NCBI RefSeq assembly: GCF_000972845.2
Contig: NC_040016.1
Location: forward strand, 14,032,701-14,096,700
DNA from: Larimichthys crocea
Taxonomy: Eukaryota > Chordata > Actinopteri > Sciaenidae
Direction of reading: 5' to 3'
Length of the DNA stretch: 64,000 nt
In this document: piece after piece, positions 13,301 to 24,436 of the stretch
Numbering within the stretch: position 1 is the stretch's first letter
Layout: every line of letters begins with the position of its first letter
Made by a program: the position numbers and the translations under genes
The notes under the pieces: generated by a model
What the model was told of the DNA's origin: nothing
Databases searched by the model: none
The model's input: only the letters and a program-made list of their open reading frames with translations

Positions 13301-15177
13301 TTTTTGTGGAATGTATAAAAAACATTATGGGTATATGGATTTTTTTTGGATTATTGGTGTCTTAGTTTAGTCTGAGGTACTTGTAAACGTGGTTGTGGGG
13401 TACATGATTTTTATTTTCGGCATGCTAATTTTGTGTTTCGACATTGTGAATGGAAACTTAGTACAAGGCCAGCAGGTTTTCTGCCTCTGTCATCCTTGTC
13501 GTTTTCGAGTATGTTTTAAACTGTGCAGAACAAAACTTGAAAATAAAAACAAACGTGACGGTGGTAAATAATGATAAGCTATCAAACACGCATTATATCA
13601 CAGTAAATTCATTTTCTAATTACATTTCATGCTCAGCAGTCTCCAGATGGGGTGTAGTGGAGGCTATGCAAATAAAATGACTTTACATACCTTTTTAATT
13701 CACTCACACAAAGATGAAAACATCCCACATAGTGTTTAACTTGTCTTTTCTGCCATGATATAGGCACTACTACATTATGTATTGATGTGACAATAAGGTG
13801 ACATTTATGTGGTTATGTTTAAACAAACATGCCGGACAGATGTGCTCCATTGAGAAAAGCTGCGGCCTGAGGAGAAGCAGCATAGCAGGACACTCACTAC
13901 TCAGCTCAGTGGACTTTTTGTGAATGGCAGCTCGGCTTGTGACTCTACTGAAACATTTCTATGATCACCAATAAACCAAAACACAGCCATATCTTATAAT
14001 GTCGCCATGTTCTTTACATACATACATATATATATATATATCCGTGTGTTTATAAAAATGAGGATAAAATGTTTTATTTCTGTGCTGGAGGATTATTCAG
14101 AGTGCGTCGTCGTCTCCTCGTTTCTCTTTTCATTCATAAAAAAAATAAAAAAAACGTCTTTTCCTAAAGGAGCACAACATGGCGGGGCCATTTCTGCACC
14201 ATTTAATATAAAACACATAAGACAGATCTATAGATTTAAGACTTATCTATTAAACGTTTATGATCTAATAATTAAAATAATGAACAAAATACTTTATGTC
14301 AGCAGTAAGAGAAGTTATAATATAAGTCTGTTATAATAGTTGAGATAATAACAATATTCTCTGTAATAACAGACGAATGTAACGCTGGGTCATTATGAGA
14401 CAATAAATAAATAAACTTTAGTCTGAAGTCGGTGGATAAAATGACCCCCTACAAACAATCTTAATCTCTAATAACGTTTTATTCTCATATTAATGCCACA
14501 TATGTGACCAAATGTCAAACGTTTTGTCCAATATGAGACACCATGAGACAAAATTCAATAAATACACATGTTAATCAAATGATCCCAGGTCAGATAAACA
14601 TGATTAATGTTGATGTGTTAGTATTAATTGTATGTTTAATGATGACATCTTTATCTAATTAACTCAAAGTGAAATGATCCATCTTTCTGCTGCTGGAGTG
14701 AGTGTGTGTGTTTTTTTTATTTTTATGAATTAACCTGCAGATTTAAAGCCACCAGTGTCTGATCTTACCCTCCAGATAAAAAGCCTTGCACCCGTCGTCC
14801 CGCAGTTTCTGCAGAAGCAGCCCCAGCACGGAGCTCCCCAGCCCGGACTCCTGTCGCTCCGGGGTCGCCTCGTCGTAAAGAACCACCACATCCGTCTTAC
14901 ACCGCTTGACAAATTTCTCCTTGTCCTCATTGTTGGGGATAATGGAGCGGATTGGGAGGTTACCCTTCTTCAACCTCCGGAGCATGAGGCCCGGGATGGC
15001 CAGGTTGATGGCCGACTCGATGTGCGAGGACTCGTACAGCTCATGGGGTCTGCAGTCCAGCAGCAGCAGAGAGCTGGCCCCGGACTCCAGCTCCTCCTGC
15101 AGCCACTCCACGCTCTTACTCGACATCATCATCATAGTCACGATCACAGAGCCTCTCCACAGATGGTTAATTTTCAT
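10027..15177 (-). CDS. dusp7: Dual-specificity MAP kinase phosphatase 7 (three coding exons, complete)
   Basis: This gene encodes a dual-specificity phosphatase that removes phosphate from the Thr and Tyr of the activation loop of ERK-type MAP kinases; the family acts mainly in the cytoplasm. Joining 15177-14769, 13071-12643 and 10343-10027 gives 1155 bases, or 384 residues plus TGA. In order it has a rhodanese-like domain (about 22-140), a basic kinase-interaction motif (about 65-78, with RRLKKG), a leucine-rich export-like segment (LGLGGLRI, about 168-175), an acidic/Ser linker and the catalytic domain (about 205-370). The general acid is D262 in PISDHW, and the catalytic loop is H292-C293-LAGIS-R299-S300. 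Specific words ([48 protein letters not shown]) fit DUSP7 better than DUSP6 or DUSP9. Mammalian DUSP7 is about 35 residues longer because of a Gly/Ala-rich N-terminus that is absent here. The neighbour poc1a supports the same assignment. All key residues are present and there is no frameshift. Confidence 0.95.
12180..12625. mobile_element. Relic of dispersed 'AATCGATTAATC'-type teleost repeat
   Basis: The words TTCCAAATATTTGATAGTTC, AGCTCCTCAGATATGAAGAT and TATTTTCTGACATTTTATGA match a non-coding repeat family with several other copies in this window. The hairpin at 12447-12483 falls in the block that in other copies reads like AATCATCAACAGTTTTGAT. Confidence 0.55.
12447..12483. repeat. Perfect 16-bp hairpin with 5-base loop
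   Basis: AATACACCATCATCAA (12447-12462) and its exact complement (12468-12483) surround CAGTT. It lies in dusp7 intron 2 and is probably repeat-derived. Confidence 0.85.
12643..13071 (-). CDS. dusp7: dusp7 coding exon 2
   Basis: This exon completes Gly137 and codes to residue 279 plus one base. The acceptor is CTTTTCCAG|GGGGCTTC and the donor is TTCATTG|GTAAGT, so it enters and leaves with the same phase. It covers the end of the rhodanese domain (GGFNKFQ), the Ser/acidic linker with the SP site at S197 (equivalent to an ERK-phosphorylated Ser of DUSP6), and the first half of the catalytic domain including the general-acid loop PISDHWSQN. The exon boundaries match the known DUSP6/7/9 gene structure. 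Confidence 0.94.
13072..14768 (-). other. dusp7: dusp7 intron 1
   Basis: This is a 1.7-kb AT-rich GT/AG intron. It holds a short TA repeat near 14026-14042. I see no other feature in it. Confidence 0.9.
14769..15177 (-). CDS. dusp7: dusp7 coding exon 1
   Basis: This exon codes for residues 1-136 and the first base of codon 137, covering the rhodanese-like domain and the ERK-docking motif. The donor reads GAGG|GTAAGATC and leaves phase 1, which the next exon completes as Gly (YLEGGF). The start chosen is the first in-frame ATG, giving [10 protein letters not shown]; four further in-frame Met codons (15-18) follow, so initiation could also be at one of these. The context of the first ATG is weak (C at -3, A at +4). 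Conservation with the family begins near KSVEW, residue 21. Confidence 0.92.
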
Positions 15178-15215
15178 CAGGGAAACGTTAATCCGCCTGT
15201 CTCCTGGTGCGACAT
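15177..15215 (-). other. Short upstream ORF overlapping the dusp7 start
   Basis: On the minus strand an ATG at 15215-15213 opens 12 codons ([12 protein letters not shown]) and stops at TGA 15179-15177. The final A of that TGA is the first base of the dusp7 ATG, so the junction reads TGATG. If this lies within the transcript, ribosomes ending the uORF would sit on the dusp7 start. Both starts have weak flanking bases. Transcript inclusion is inferred. Confidence 0.4.
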
Positions 15216-15800
15216 GAAAAAAACAACACAGCGGAATAGATGGAAAGAAGAAAAATCACGGCGCTAAACTTCCCTTCCCGCGGCCACCACCAACACCGCC
15301 ACCACCGCCGCCGCCGCTGGTCCTGCGGGGCGCGCACACACACGCACCCAACACACACTTCCACACACGCACCCACATCCAACACGCACGCACAGATGCC
15401 CCTCTGGTTGGAGCAGGAAACTTGAACATGCAGAGGTTTGTTTCCCTCCTTCCTTCAGTCCGATAGAAGTGGAGGTTTCATTCCAGTCCATCGACGTCCA
15501 TTTGGCGAGGTCCGCTCCAACTTTGACGCGTCCCCAGACCGACAAAATGTCCCAGAGATGCCTCGTTAGTGTCTTAGGTTGTGAGTTCAGGATGACTTGC
15601 GGTTGCTAAAAGCCCATGATTACTGTTAGTGTTTGACATGCTGGCCCGCGGAGCGCCTCTGGTTTGTCATTTCCACTGGATGCGTTGAAGAGGCTCTGCG
15701 GGCTTGTCATTGAGGAGAGGGAGGAGCGGAGAGATTTAAAGGTGCAGAGCTGCTGGAGACTCAGGAGCGTTTGCATGACATTCATAACCATTCATTGATA
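15178..15800 (-). promoter_or_regulatory. GC-rich dusp7 5' UTR / promoter zone
   Basis: Immediately upstream of the dusp7 start the DNA becomes GC- and CpG-rich, including a GCC/ACC triplet stretch at about 15280-15322 and GCGGGGCGCGC-like words, in contrast to the AT-rich surroundings. A TTTAAAT word on the minus strand near 15735 could serve as a weak TATA-like element. ERK-induced genes of this family usually carry ETS sites, and GGAA/TTCC words occur, but they are too short to count as evidence. The transcription start is not determined. Confidence 0.4.
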
Positions 15801-15834
15801 GTCTTTACAATATAGTCTAACTTTGAATGACGCA

Positions 15835-15873
15835 TTTGACTTGGTAAATCTTAATGGTGCTGCACATCCATGT
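15835..15873 (+). repeat. Source-like copy of the 39-base segment found in the palindrome loop
   Basis: TTTGACTTGGTAAATC … CACATCCATGT is identical to 16295-16333 except G to A at one position, and in the same orientation. Confidence 0.9.
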
Positions 15874-16270
15874 AACCATTGATTTATTTGTTTCTATGAG
15901 TCAAGCTTTTTAAATTGTCTGTAATAAAGTTAACTCTTGACGTAATACTTTAATTTAAAAGGTCCAGTTTGTAAGACTTAAGGGGCAGAAATTGAATAAA
16001 ATCTCCATAATTATGTTTTCATTAGTGTATAATCACCTGAAAATAAGAATCATTTTTATTTTTGTTACCTTAAAGGTCCAGTGTGTAGGATTCTGTTGCA
16101 TTTAGTGGTGTGTTTGCTGCATTGCAACTTCCTCACATCACCCTGGCCTTGCTAGTGTAAAAGAGAAACAGCACTTGAAAGGCTGTGTCTAGAGTCAGTG
16201 TTTAGTTTGTCTGTTCGGGGCTACTGTAGAAACATGTTGTGTCAACATGGCAGCCTCCAGGTAAGAAGAC

Positions 16271-16355
16271 CCAAGAGCAAGCGCTTGGAAAAAGTTTGAC
16301 TTAGTAAATCTTAATGGTGCTGCACATCCATGTTTTTCCAAGCGCTTGCTCTTGG
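16271..16355. repeat. 23-bp perfect palindrome with duplicated flank in its loop
   Basis: The arms are CCAAGAGCAAGCGCTTGG plus AAAAA (16271-16293) and the exact complement at 16333-16355. The loop and first arm base (16295-16333) repeat 15835-15873 with one mismatch in 39 bases. Confidence 0.9.
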
Positions 16356-16486
16356 TGCAATTTTTGGGTCTCTGTACATAATATTATAAAGACCTGCTCT
16401 GTATGGAAAGTGTCATGAGATAACTTTTATTATGCTGTTATGATTTGGCGCTATATAAATAAAATTGAATTGAACTGAATAATTTT
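16356..16486 (+). mobile_element. Retroelement 3'-tail-like segment
   Basis: TCTCTGTACATAATATTATA, AAGTGTCATGAGATAAC and GGCGCTATATAAATAAAATT followed by GAATTGAACTGAA form a tail seen on many fish repeats. It is a fragment only. Confidence 0.5.
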
Positions 16487-16800
16487 TAAGGAACACAAAA
16501 AAAGATTCTTATTTTCAGGTGATTATATATGTATGAAAACATGGTTATAGATATTATATTCCATGTCTGCCTTATTTTGAAAAGAGAGACCCCCAATCTT
16601 ACACACCGAACCTTTAAAATGAACCTTTTTTATAGCTACAGGTGTTGAGGATCCTCTTATACAGTAGAGTCACCATGTTGCACCATCATGTTTCTACAGT
16701 AGCCCAGAATGGACAAAACCAAACCTGGCTCGGGAGGTGAGGGTGAAGTGATGAGATTGCAGTCAGCAACTATACTGCCAAATGACCTCAAAGTGTGATT

Positions 16801-17740
16801 GTTTAAAAAAAATAATACTGTTTCCAGGACCAAGAATCAACTTTTAATCTCAACATGTAAACCAACATGTCCTTAAATTTCTCCGAAAAATGGACATTTG
16901 AATGATCCATAGGTACCTGCAATAACTCCCCCCACTTCCTAACTCTATTGAACAGTCTTTACTAAAATTATTTTTCTCCTACAGTCAATAATTGGTAGCA
17001 TGCATTGTTTCTGGTAAGTTCCGAATAAAACTTGTAAACTTGCTTTATTTTTCATTTTAAGTGTGATTACAGTCAGCAGATTAGGGTGCCATACTGTAAT
17101 CGTGGATGTGTTTCACAAAGTGACAGAGATGTTCCCATATTTGCTGCCCATATTTGACACAGTCACATCTTTTATAAAGCAAGGCGGACAAAAGAAGAAA
17201 CCATGATAACAATTTAAGAAACAGTGAAACATCAGTACGTTTTTACACTCACATACTTTTGTTCACACTGGATCCATACAGGCCAAAAAAGAAAAAAAAA
17301 AAAAAAAAAAAAAAGCGATACAACTCCAAAGTGCTAAAAAATGTTGTCTTGCAAGGAAGTAATCCTGCATTACTTGTTCATGAGCAGTCAGCAGTACTTT
17401 CTATGCAAACGTTGCTGTTTATCCACGCAGTGTTGACCAAACTCTTCAAACTTAATTATCTGTAATCATGAGACCATGTGCCCACAAATCAACCACCTTA
17501 AATGTAGTTAACTTGTGGTCAGGTGAGATTACCTTTTTATCCTGTTCAGTTATGATCGTTAATGCACGTTGAGTAATGTTTGTGGGCCAGAGTTGTAGCG
17601 CAAAACTCTGGATCTTGTACATTGGCGTTCTCTGTGGACACTTTCTGTTGATTTGTGTACATCAGAATGAATCCACCACTATAGCTCAAACTGGTAACCT
17701 GTTCGTATCTTTTTCTATAAATTGTTTGGTAAGACAATTT
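16801..17740. other. Intergenic, no gene seen
   Basis: AT-rich intergenic sequence with an A-rich run at 17286-17314. Nothing else is recognised. Confidence 0.6.
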
Positions 17741-17749
17741 TATCATCAA

Positions 17750-17905
17750 GTCATTTTCTGATTAACTGATTAATTGTTTGATCTGAAAATATGGAGAAAA
17801 AAAATAGTGAAAAATGCACAAGCTGAGGCTGACAAGGTGACGTCCTCGTAGTGGTTGTTTTAGACGACCAATAACCCGAGACTCAAAGTTATTTTAAAAA
17901 ATGTT
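17750..17905. mobile_element. Copy of the AATCGATTAATC-type repeat (fragment)
   Basis: CTGATTAACTGATTAATTG, AGGTGACGTCCTCG and GACGACCAATAACCC are landmarks shared with the copies at 24.8, 36.2 and 58.6 kb. Confidence 0.5.
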
Positions 17906-17929
17906 TCAAAATCATTGATTTTTCTCAAT

Positions 17930-18110
17930 TTTAATATGTTTTTTTTTATTGTATTCCATTATTGCATGTTTTATTCTATTTTATTCCCTGTATTTTAATT
18001 TGCCAGATTTTCTTTTTTTAATTGTAGTGCTAAATAGTTTTAATCTTGATTTTCATGTAAAGCACGTTGTAACCTTTCGAACGCTGCTGTATTAATAAAG
18101 TTTGTAACTC
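17930..18110 (+). mobile_element. LINE-like 3' tail fragment
   Basis: AT-rich sequence ends in AAAGCACGTTGTAACC … TATTAATAAAGTTTG, which resembles the 3' ends of fish LINEs (…AAAGCACTTTGTAA … TAAATAAAGTT). Only the tail is present. Confidence 0.4.
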
Positions 18111-18374
18111 TGATTAATGCCGGTAATGTTATATGGGATTTTGTTCTGAAAATAGCTGAATGGTGCTGGTGAACCTGCTCCATTACACAAACCATCACTG
18201 GGTCATCACTACGTTTCACCATGAATGACCTAATAAGGCATCAGCAGGTTGTGACAGAAGCAGCGAGGGGGAAAAGAGAAGCGTTTGATTTCCTCACAGC
18301 TGCAGAGAGGAGGAGTGGGGGATGCACCAGCTGCAGACAATGGCTCTTTATCCCTGCCAGTGACTTACGCACAA

Positions 18375-18394
18375 ACACACACACACACACACAC
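18375..18394. repeat. (CA)10 microsatellite
   Basis: Short perfect CA run, followed by a region of imperfect CA-rich sequence to about 18455. Confidence 0.9.
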
Positions 18395-19327
18395 TCACTA
18401 ACAAAACACAAACACATACATACATGCATACACACAAGTACACAAACAAACACACAAACTTTAGGGCTCTTGTATTTCCACTCCCTTCATGGACAACAAC
18501 AGGCTCTCTTAGAGAGTGTGTAGCTAGTGTGTGTGCGTTTGTCTACAAATTGCTCTTCAGTATTAAACAAAACATCGTCGTACATACGATCATCGGTAGC
18601 ATCATGCTAGCTCGTTTTATATTTTATGTATTATGTATTGTCATTTCATGCTGTATTCTGATGATGATGATTTGTAAATGAGTCGTCACGCTCCCTCTAA
18701 ATCAGTATTCGGTGGATATGTCTCATTATGATCTAAGACCACTGCTTTTGATTTACAACCGTGACTGTGACAGCTCAAATTCACACACTGTGAAAGGGTC
18801 CTTATAGGGGAACTTCACAAATATTACTCATCAAAACCTGCTTACACGACTTGGGAAATACTATTGCATACGTAAAAGAAAAGTTGTGACATATCTCCCA
18901 GAAGGGAACAGCGTAAAGTACCGATAAAATGATTCAAGTGATGTCACTTGACCCATTGACCCAAAGACTTTTAACGGTCATCATCTCGTTTGTTATTTAA
19001 GTTTTTTTTGTTCTTAGCAATACCACAAGTGGCCACAAGAACAAGTTGAGTGGTGCCACCATATCCAGCTCTCTTAATATTCATGGTTTCGAGGCTGCAT
19101 TAGCTGCTATGGTTATAATCTTGAATCTCTGGCTCGATTGATGATGATGATGATATTTTTGGTTTTTCTACATAGACTACCCTGAGACACTCTTATAGAA
19201 GTACAATACCAAACTGATCCTGTAGCCTCTGAAAACATGGTTTCAGATCTTGCGGATTTCTGTGTAACCTTAAAATACATGACTAAATAATCAACAATCA
19301 AGCCTGGAAAAACAAAACAATCTTACA

Positions 19328-19672
19328 TTTTTATTGCACAATGGTGCAGTGGTCTGCACTGTCGCCTCAACCTGCCAGCCAGCTGAGACTGTTCTGTGAC
19401 TGGGGAGTCTGTGGCTGGGACTGGGACCTTTCTGTGTGGTGTTCGTATGTTCTTCCCATGTCTCTGTAGGTTCCTCAGCTTTCTCTCATTCAGTCCAACA
19501 ACATGGCGGTTAATTGGTGTCTCTAAATTGCCTGCAGGTGTGAATGTGAGCATGAATGGTTGTTTGTTTCTATGTGTCAGTCCTGAAATGAACTGGTGAC
19601 CTGTCCACGGTAAACCATGCCTCTCACTCAATGAGCACCAGCACCCCGCAGTGCTTATAAATAATGGATGGA
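19328..19672 (+). mobile_element. Near-complete SINE/L2-like repeat copy
   Basis: The landmarks appear in order: CAATGGTGCAGTGGT, CACTGTCGCCTCA, GGTTAATTGGTGTCTCTAAA, GTGAATGTGAGCATGAATGG, ACTGGTGACCTGTCCACGG and the tail AATAATGGATGGATAG. It is the longest copy of the family also seen at 5.2, 5.5, 37.2 and 51.3 kb. Confidence 0.75.
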
Positions 19673-19681
19673 TAGGGTTTA

Positions 19682-20045
19682 ACCATAGACTGTATAAAAT
19701 ATGGACCACGTGTGTCTGTGACATGTGTGAGGAGCCATTGTGAAGCTTGCTGTTGTAGCTCTGCTCTTCTTGGCAGTGCCTAACTCTGCCTGCTCCTACC
19801 TAATCCAAAAATGAGCCATGACGTGAAGCGTGGGTGGAGCTGAAGCAGGCCTGGTTGCTGAAACCAGCCACCTGTGATGGACCCACACACAATTAGCAGT
19901 AGAGACCAAAACCATTTTTCTGTATTTCAATATGGGTGCTTACAGAGATTGACTCACCTTTGGAGCCAGCCTGAAGTGGCCGAGTCACTGAGGACTTTTG
20001 GCACTTACTTTTTCAGCCTCGGAGGTTGTCGCTTAGGTTTAACAC
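19682..20045. mobile_element. Second teleost repeat abutting the SINE-like copy
   Basis: It begins CATAGACTGTATAAAATATGG and later has GACTCACCTTTGGAGCCAGC and CAGCCTCGGAGGTTG, phrases I recognise from a widespread fish repeat. It starts about 10 bases after the previous element ends. Confidence 0.6.
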
Positions 20046-23000
20046 TCAAAATCTCTCTCACACCCAGACGGTGTGGTTTGATCAGATTTGTATGACAGTG
20101 CAAACAAACCAAACAACCCTACAACTGCCCAGAAGTACACCTTTTCCCCAGAAGATTCCCACCCACTTTAGTTTTTTGCTCAAATATAGAAACTTATTGA
20201 AAAAAGACATTTTCTGTTTCTAATTCTTCAGAAATGTTGGATGTAGGCCTACAGTACCGAGCAGGACGAGTTACATAATAAAAGCAGAACAAGACAAATA
20301 AGCTCATGTAAAGATCTGAACAACAAAAGACATGAACTCATCAACAGCTTTATCCACTATTGTTAGTCTACTTGCTCGTACATGAATCAACAGCCTTTAA
20401 TCTGTCTTTTTGGAAAGCACAGGAGCTTTCAGATAGTCTATGTACACACATTTTCCTGTTTCACAATACTTCCAGTCTCTGTCAAGAAATTACCCTCCTC
20501 CATACTGCGCTGCTCTTCAGGGTTTTAATCAGATTTATTATTCTCATATTGAAATGGAATATAAGGCTGCATAAAGAAATATGACCGTACAGTAGAACTT
20601 ATTCAAACAGAAAAAGCAAGATTTTATTATATGCATATATGCAATATGAATATATTCTGTGTTGACACAGAGAGTTATTCTTCATTTATGGAAAGAAAAA
20701 AACTCTGCCAGATGGAAAAGCCTTTTCCATCTTAAATCTACACTCCCTAATGGCAAGGTAATTTTCTGAGGCACAGTGGTGAGATGAGCACATTGTCCCT
20801 AAGTCCCATTAGTAAATCCAAAGCTGTAACTGAGATCCACCGTCTGAATGAAGTGTTGTTTCTCTGAATGAAAAGCGACATACTAAAACTATTACGCATC
20901 CATGCCGAATAACAAGGACAAAAATAGATCTTAAGAAGAAGAAGTGACCGCACAGTTCGGCATCCGCCGGACTGCGCCTGAAGTGAAAATCGAACCTGAA
21001 CGACTTCTAAGATATCACTGATAGTCTGAGAAACTATCTTCTGAATCACAAACTTTAAGGAATTCATTTTTTGCTAAGAAATCAGTATAAGTATCCTTGG
21101 TGTTTGCTTTGACTTGTGTACTTAGTCAAAAATGTAGTACCGGTCAGCACTAGTAATCTCACATCTGTGTGCGTGGGCGGTAAAAATTGTTTGTTTCATG
21201 TCAAACACGCAGTTAACCAGTTGGAGGCTAATTCTGTTAGCCATTGCTTATAGCCCATCTGTGATTTTAGCACTTCGTAAATTACTCCCAAACGTGACTT
21301 TTTGCTATCTGCTTTGACAGTCTGGTCTTTTGCCACCGTCACAATTGGACTCCAGAAACAACTTCCAAACTATCTACCATTTTATTCTCATTTTATGCAA
21401 ATGCTCGATGTTAGAATGATCAATTAGTGCCCTTCAAATTGGCAACAATGTAATAAAAACAGTAGTACCCAGAAGCTACTTTCTGCTAACAATCCGACAT
21501 GACTCTATGCTTATGAAAGAATACGCAACCTAGTCCACTGACTGCTAGCTATTGTGTGAACTACTCAGTCAGTGAACATGGCATTGATTTTTGACACAGC
21601 CTAGGTTAAGAGAGGGAGCTAGTGACTTTTTACCCAAATGTTTTCATGTTGTAAATAGACAGACAACTTAAACAGTCAGGGCTATGTTGGCTTTTTTTAA
21701 AGGAAAGACGTTTTTTTTTTTACAAACTTGCAGGTTGTACATGACGTACCACAGTAGCATGCCATTGAATTTGAGTATCTCCGTAGCAACCATAACTCTC
21801 AGATAACTGCTGCCATGGGAACCACTCAACCAGATGCTTGAGCTGTTTCACTTAATAAGACCAAAAAAATGCATGATTACTGTAGTATTGTTACAATCCA
21901 TATTTCCTTACACAAAAAGCCAGAAGAATTAAAACTTTAGTTCCACTCTCATGAGTACGAATGAAGAAAAAAAGTGCACTTCCGACAGAATAATCTGATC
22001 TCTGTGGATTCGTCTGGGAGCAGCTTTAAACTCATAATTTCTGAGGCAGAAAATCTGCCCATATCCCTGGAAAATCACCCTGGGTTGTATCCAGTATTTA
22101 GAAAAAGTCTCCCATTCATTGTCAGTGGAACAGCTCCAAAACCCTTTGGTTTCACAGATTAAAATGTTCTTGATTCAAGCTCCTGCAGAGATTTAAACTT
22201 CATGTTTACAAGACTGAGCTGTACCTGTTCATTAGGCAGGATTTGTAGTACTTTGGCCCTGATGAACCTATGTGATAAATAAAATAACTTGTCCTGTCTA
22301 TTATAATTATAATATTCTTCATATACATCATGACAAAGTAAATTCTCCCCCTTTCCTCCTAAGGAAACTAACTTCGGTCTGCTTCATGTTTTTGTTTGAG
22401 GTCTCTTTAAGGCAGACTGTGGTTTAAACCCACTCACCTCAGTGATGGAGTGAGGTGGCCACCCCTCTCCCACGCTAACACTGGCATTTCCTCTGGTGTT
22501 TCCTTTGCCCCCAAACATGCAGGTCGCCAACACATAAAAAACAGGCCTGGAAAATGTATCAAGGCATTCTGTCTGTCTCTGTTCAGTTGCTCTGTGATTT
22601 CTATCTATTCATTAAACGCTAACATATGCAGGTACATAGATGGTTTACTGGAAATTATTACACAGTGACTGAAAAGTGACTTTTTATTTTCATATTATTG
22701 TGAATAGAAAATTACAAGCTTGACCAAAGCAATATTTGCTGAAACGCTCTTGTGTTACATTGCAGTAAAGCATAGCTTCGGGCAATTGCTGTACGGCTTT
22801 ATTCTCAGTACAGCGCATTGTAAGATAAAACATTGCTATTTGCCTAAGTTTTTCCTTATTTCATTACTATCATTTAGGTATTGTTCTTCTGTTTGGTGAA
22901 TTATATAGTTGTACTTTTCATAAACAAGTTACAAAATGTTTTAGAAAAGAAATAAAACCAAAACATTAACAGGTGAGAGTTTAATAAAAATGAGATTAAA

Positions 23001-24365
23001 GTAAAATGCAAGTTAAATTATGCCACTTGGGTTACACCCAGGCTTGTATGAGGTGAGCAGGTCAGAGGTACAGTTAAGAGGCAGTCTATTATGTCACATA
23101 AAAACAATTGTTGAAAATCTTAAAAACTGATCTAAAGTGTACAAGTGACTTCTGTCAAGAGACTAAAATTGGGTAATGTATTGTATGTATTGAACCATTC
23201 AGTAGGTGTGATTGAATTATGGCCTGTTATCAAGGGTGAGGACAAAGCACATAGAGTACATGTAGCTACCTGCCTCCAACAAACAACTGCTTCACCTTAG
23301 ACAAATGTAATAAAACACCTGAACGCTTCCTCAAATGTAGGAAACATCTGGGATGAGATTCTCGGATGTTCACAGCAGAAAAAGGAGGCCAGTATTAATG
23401 CTCTTCAGTGGAAGTGTGTGTGAGCACTGACTGCGATTAATATTTCAGAGATTTCAAGAGATAGTCCAAGTGTGGCTGTGTGTGTATGTAAGTGTATATT
23501 TTATATATGTGGTTTGTGTTGAAGAGAGATGAACACATGCGATGAAGTCACTCAGTTGAATTCATTATTAAAGACTAAAAGACAGAGAAAGAGATAGAGA
23601 CTGACATAACACAGAAAAGGAGAGAGAGAGAGTTTGAGAATGGATTTAAGGAAGAGCTGAATGAGTGAAGGTGATGTCAGTTCATACAAACGAACATCTG
23701 AATTAAATCTCTCTCTCTAGCCGTAATTTACATACATCTCTGATCTATACACATTTGGCAAATTGGAAGTGTATTTGTCCAATCTAGGATTAATCTTTTA
23801 AATTTCAAAGTCAAAAACATAATAATAACAATAATATCAAGCTGTAAAGTGCTCCCGTAAGGTCCACTGACCTTTTCTTTCCGTCAGCAGACAGCAGAGA
23901 TAGGCAGGAAACAAAGAAGCAAAGGGTATGACATGCAACAAAAGTCGGAGGCTATGCGGTTATGGGACGTAATCATTCAAATACCAAGATGTCAAAGTAA
24001 GTAGACAAACCGTCCGTTAAAGAGTTAATGGCAGAAATCCACCCTAAAAGTGAGTCACCCAACCTGTCTTCAAAAATCACTCTGCTGCACTCCAAGCTTG
24101 GAGCAGATCCAGAAAACACAAACTGGGTTTGTTCCCAGTTCAAGTGACGTTTTAATAAATCACTGAACCAATATGGAAAAAGTAACAATTCAGTTTGACT
24201 CTTTATTTGAATGTTTAAATCTTTTTTTTTTTTTTAATTCACATGTAATCGTCACCCCGCCTACTGTATCTAATCACCCTGCAGAGCAAACACACTGTAC
24301 CTACGTAGGTAAGATTGTAAAAATACAGAGGTGAGTCATCGTGTGTTAACTCAACCACACACATG

Positions 24366-24436
<71 letters not shown>

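Larger units (their letters stand above)
15957..16800. mobile_element. Composite of interleaved inverted-repeat (MITE-like) elements
   Basis: Two inverted pairs are visible. Pair A is 15957-16073 (AGGTCCAGTTTGTAAGACTT … TCACCTGAAAATAAGAATC) against 16487-16616 (GATTCTTATTTTCAGGTGA … ATCTTACACACCGAACCTTT). Pair B is 16074-16260 (AAGGTCCAGTGTGTAGGATT … GGGCTACTGTAGAAACATG) against about 16660-16790 (CATGTTTCTACAGTAGCCC). Order A-B-A'-B' is interleaved, not nested. Between them are a palindrome (16271-16355) and a retroelement-like tail (16356-16486, GGCGCTATATAAATAAAATT). The family is common in fish genomes; there is no transposase. Confidence 0.65.

Noticed and set aside
14743..14768. dusp7 reading frame continuing past 14769 as KIRHWWL
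   Set aside because: This is read-through into intron 1. The donor GTAAG at this point joins in frame to the exon at 13071 and restores the conserved GGFNKF.
10027..15177. Assignment of the phosphatase as dusp6
   Set aside because: Length is similar to DUSP6, but the words [20 protein letters not shown] and [10 protein letters not shown], together with the poc1a neighbour, point to dusp7.
14755..15267. 170-codon open frame on the plus strand
   Set aside because: It is the antisense of dusp7 exon 1. The minus-strand frame has clear family motifs and splice sites; the plus frame has none.
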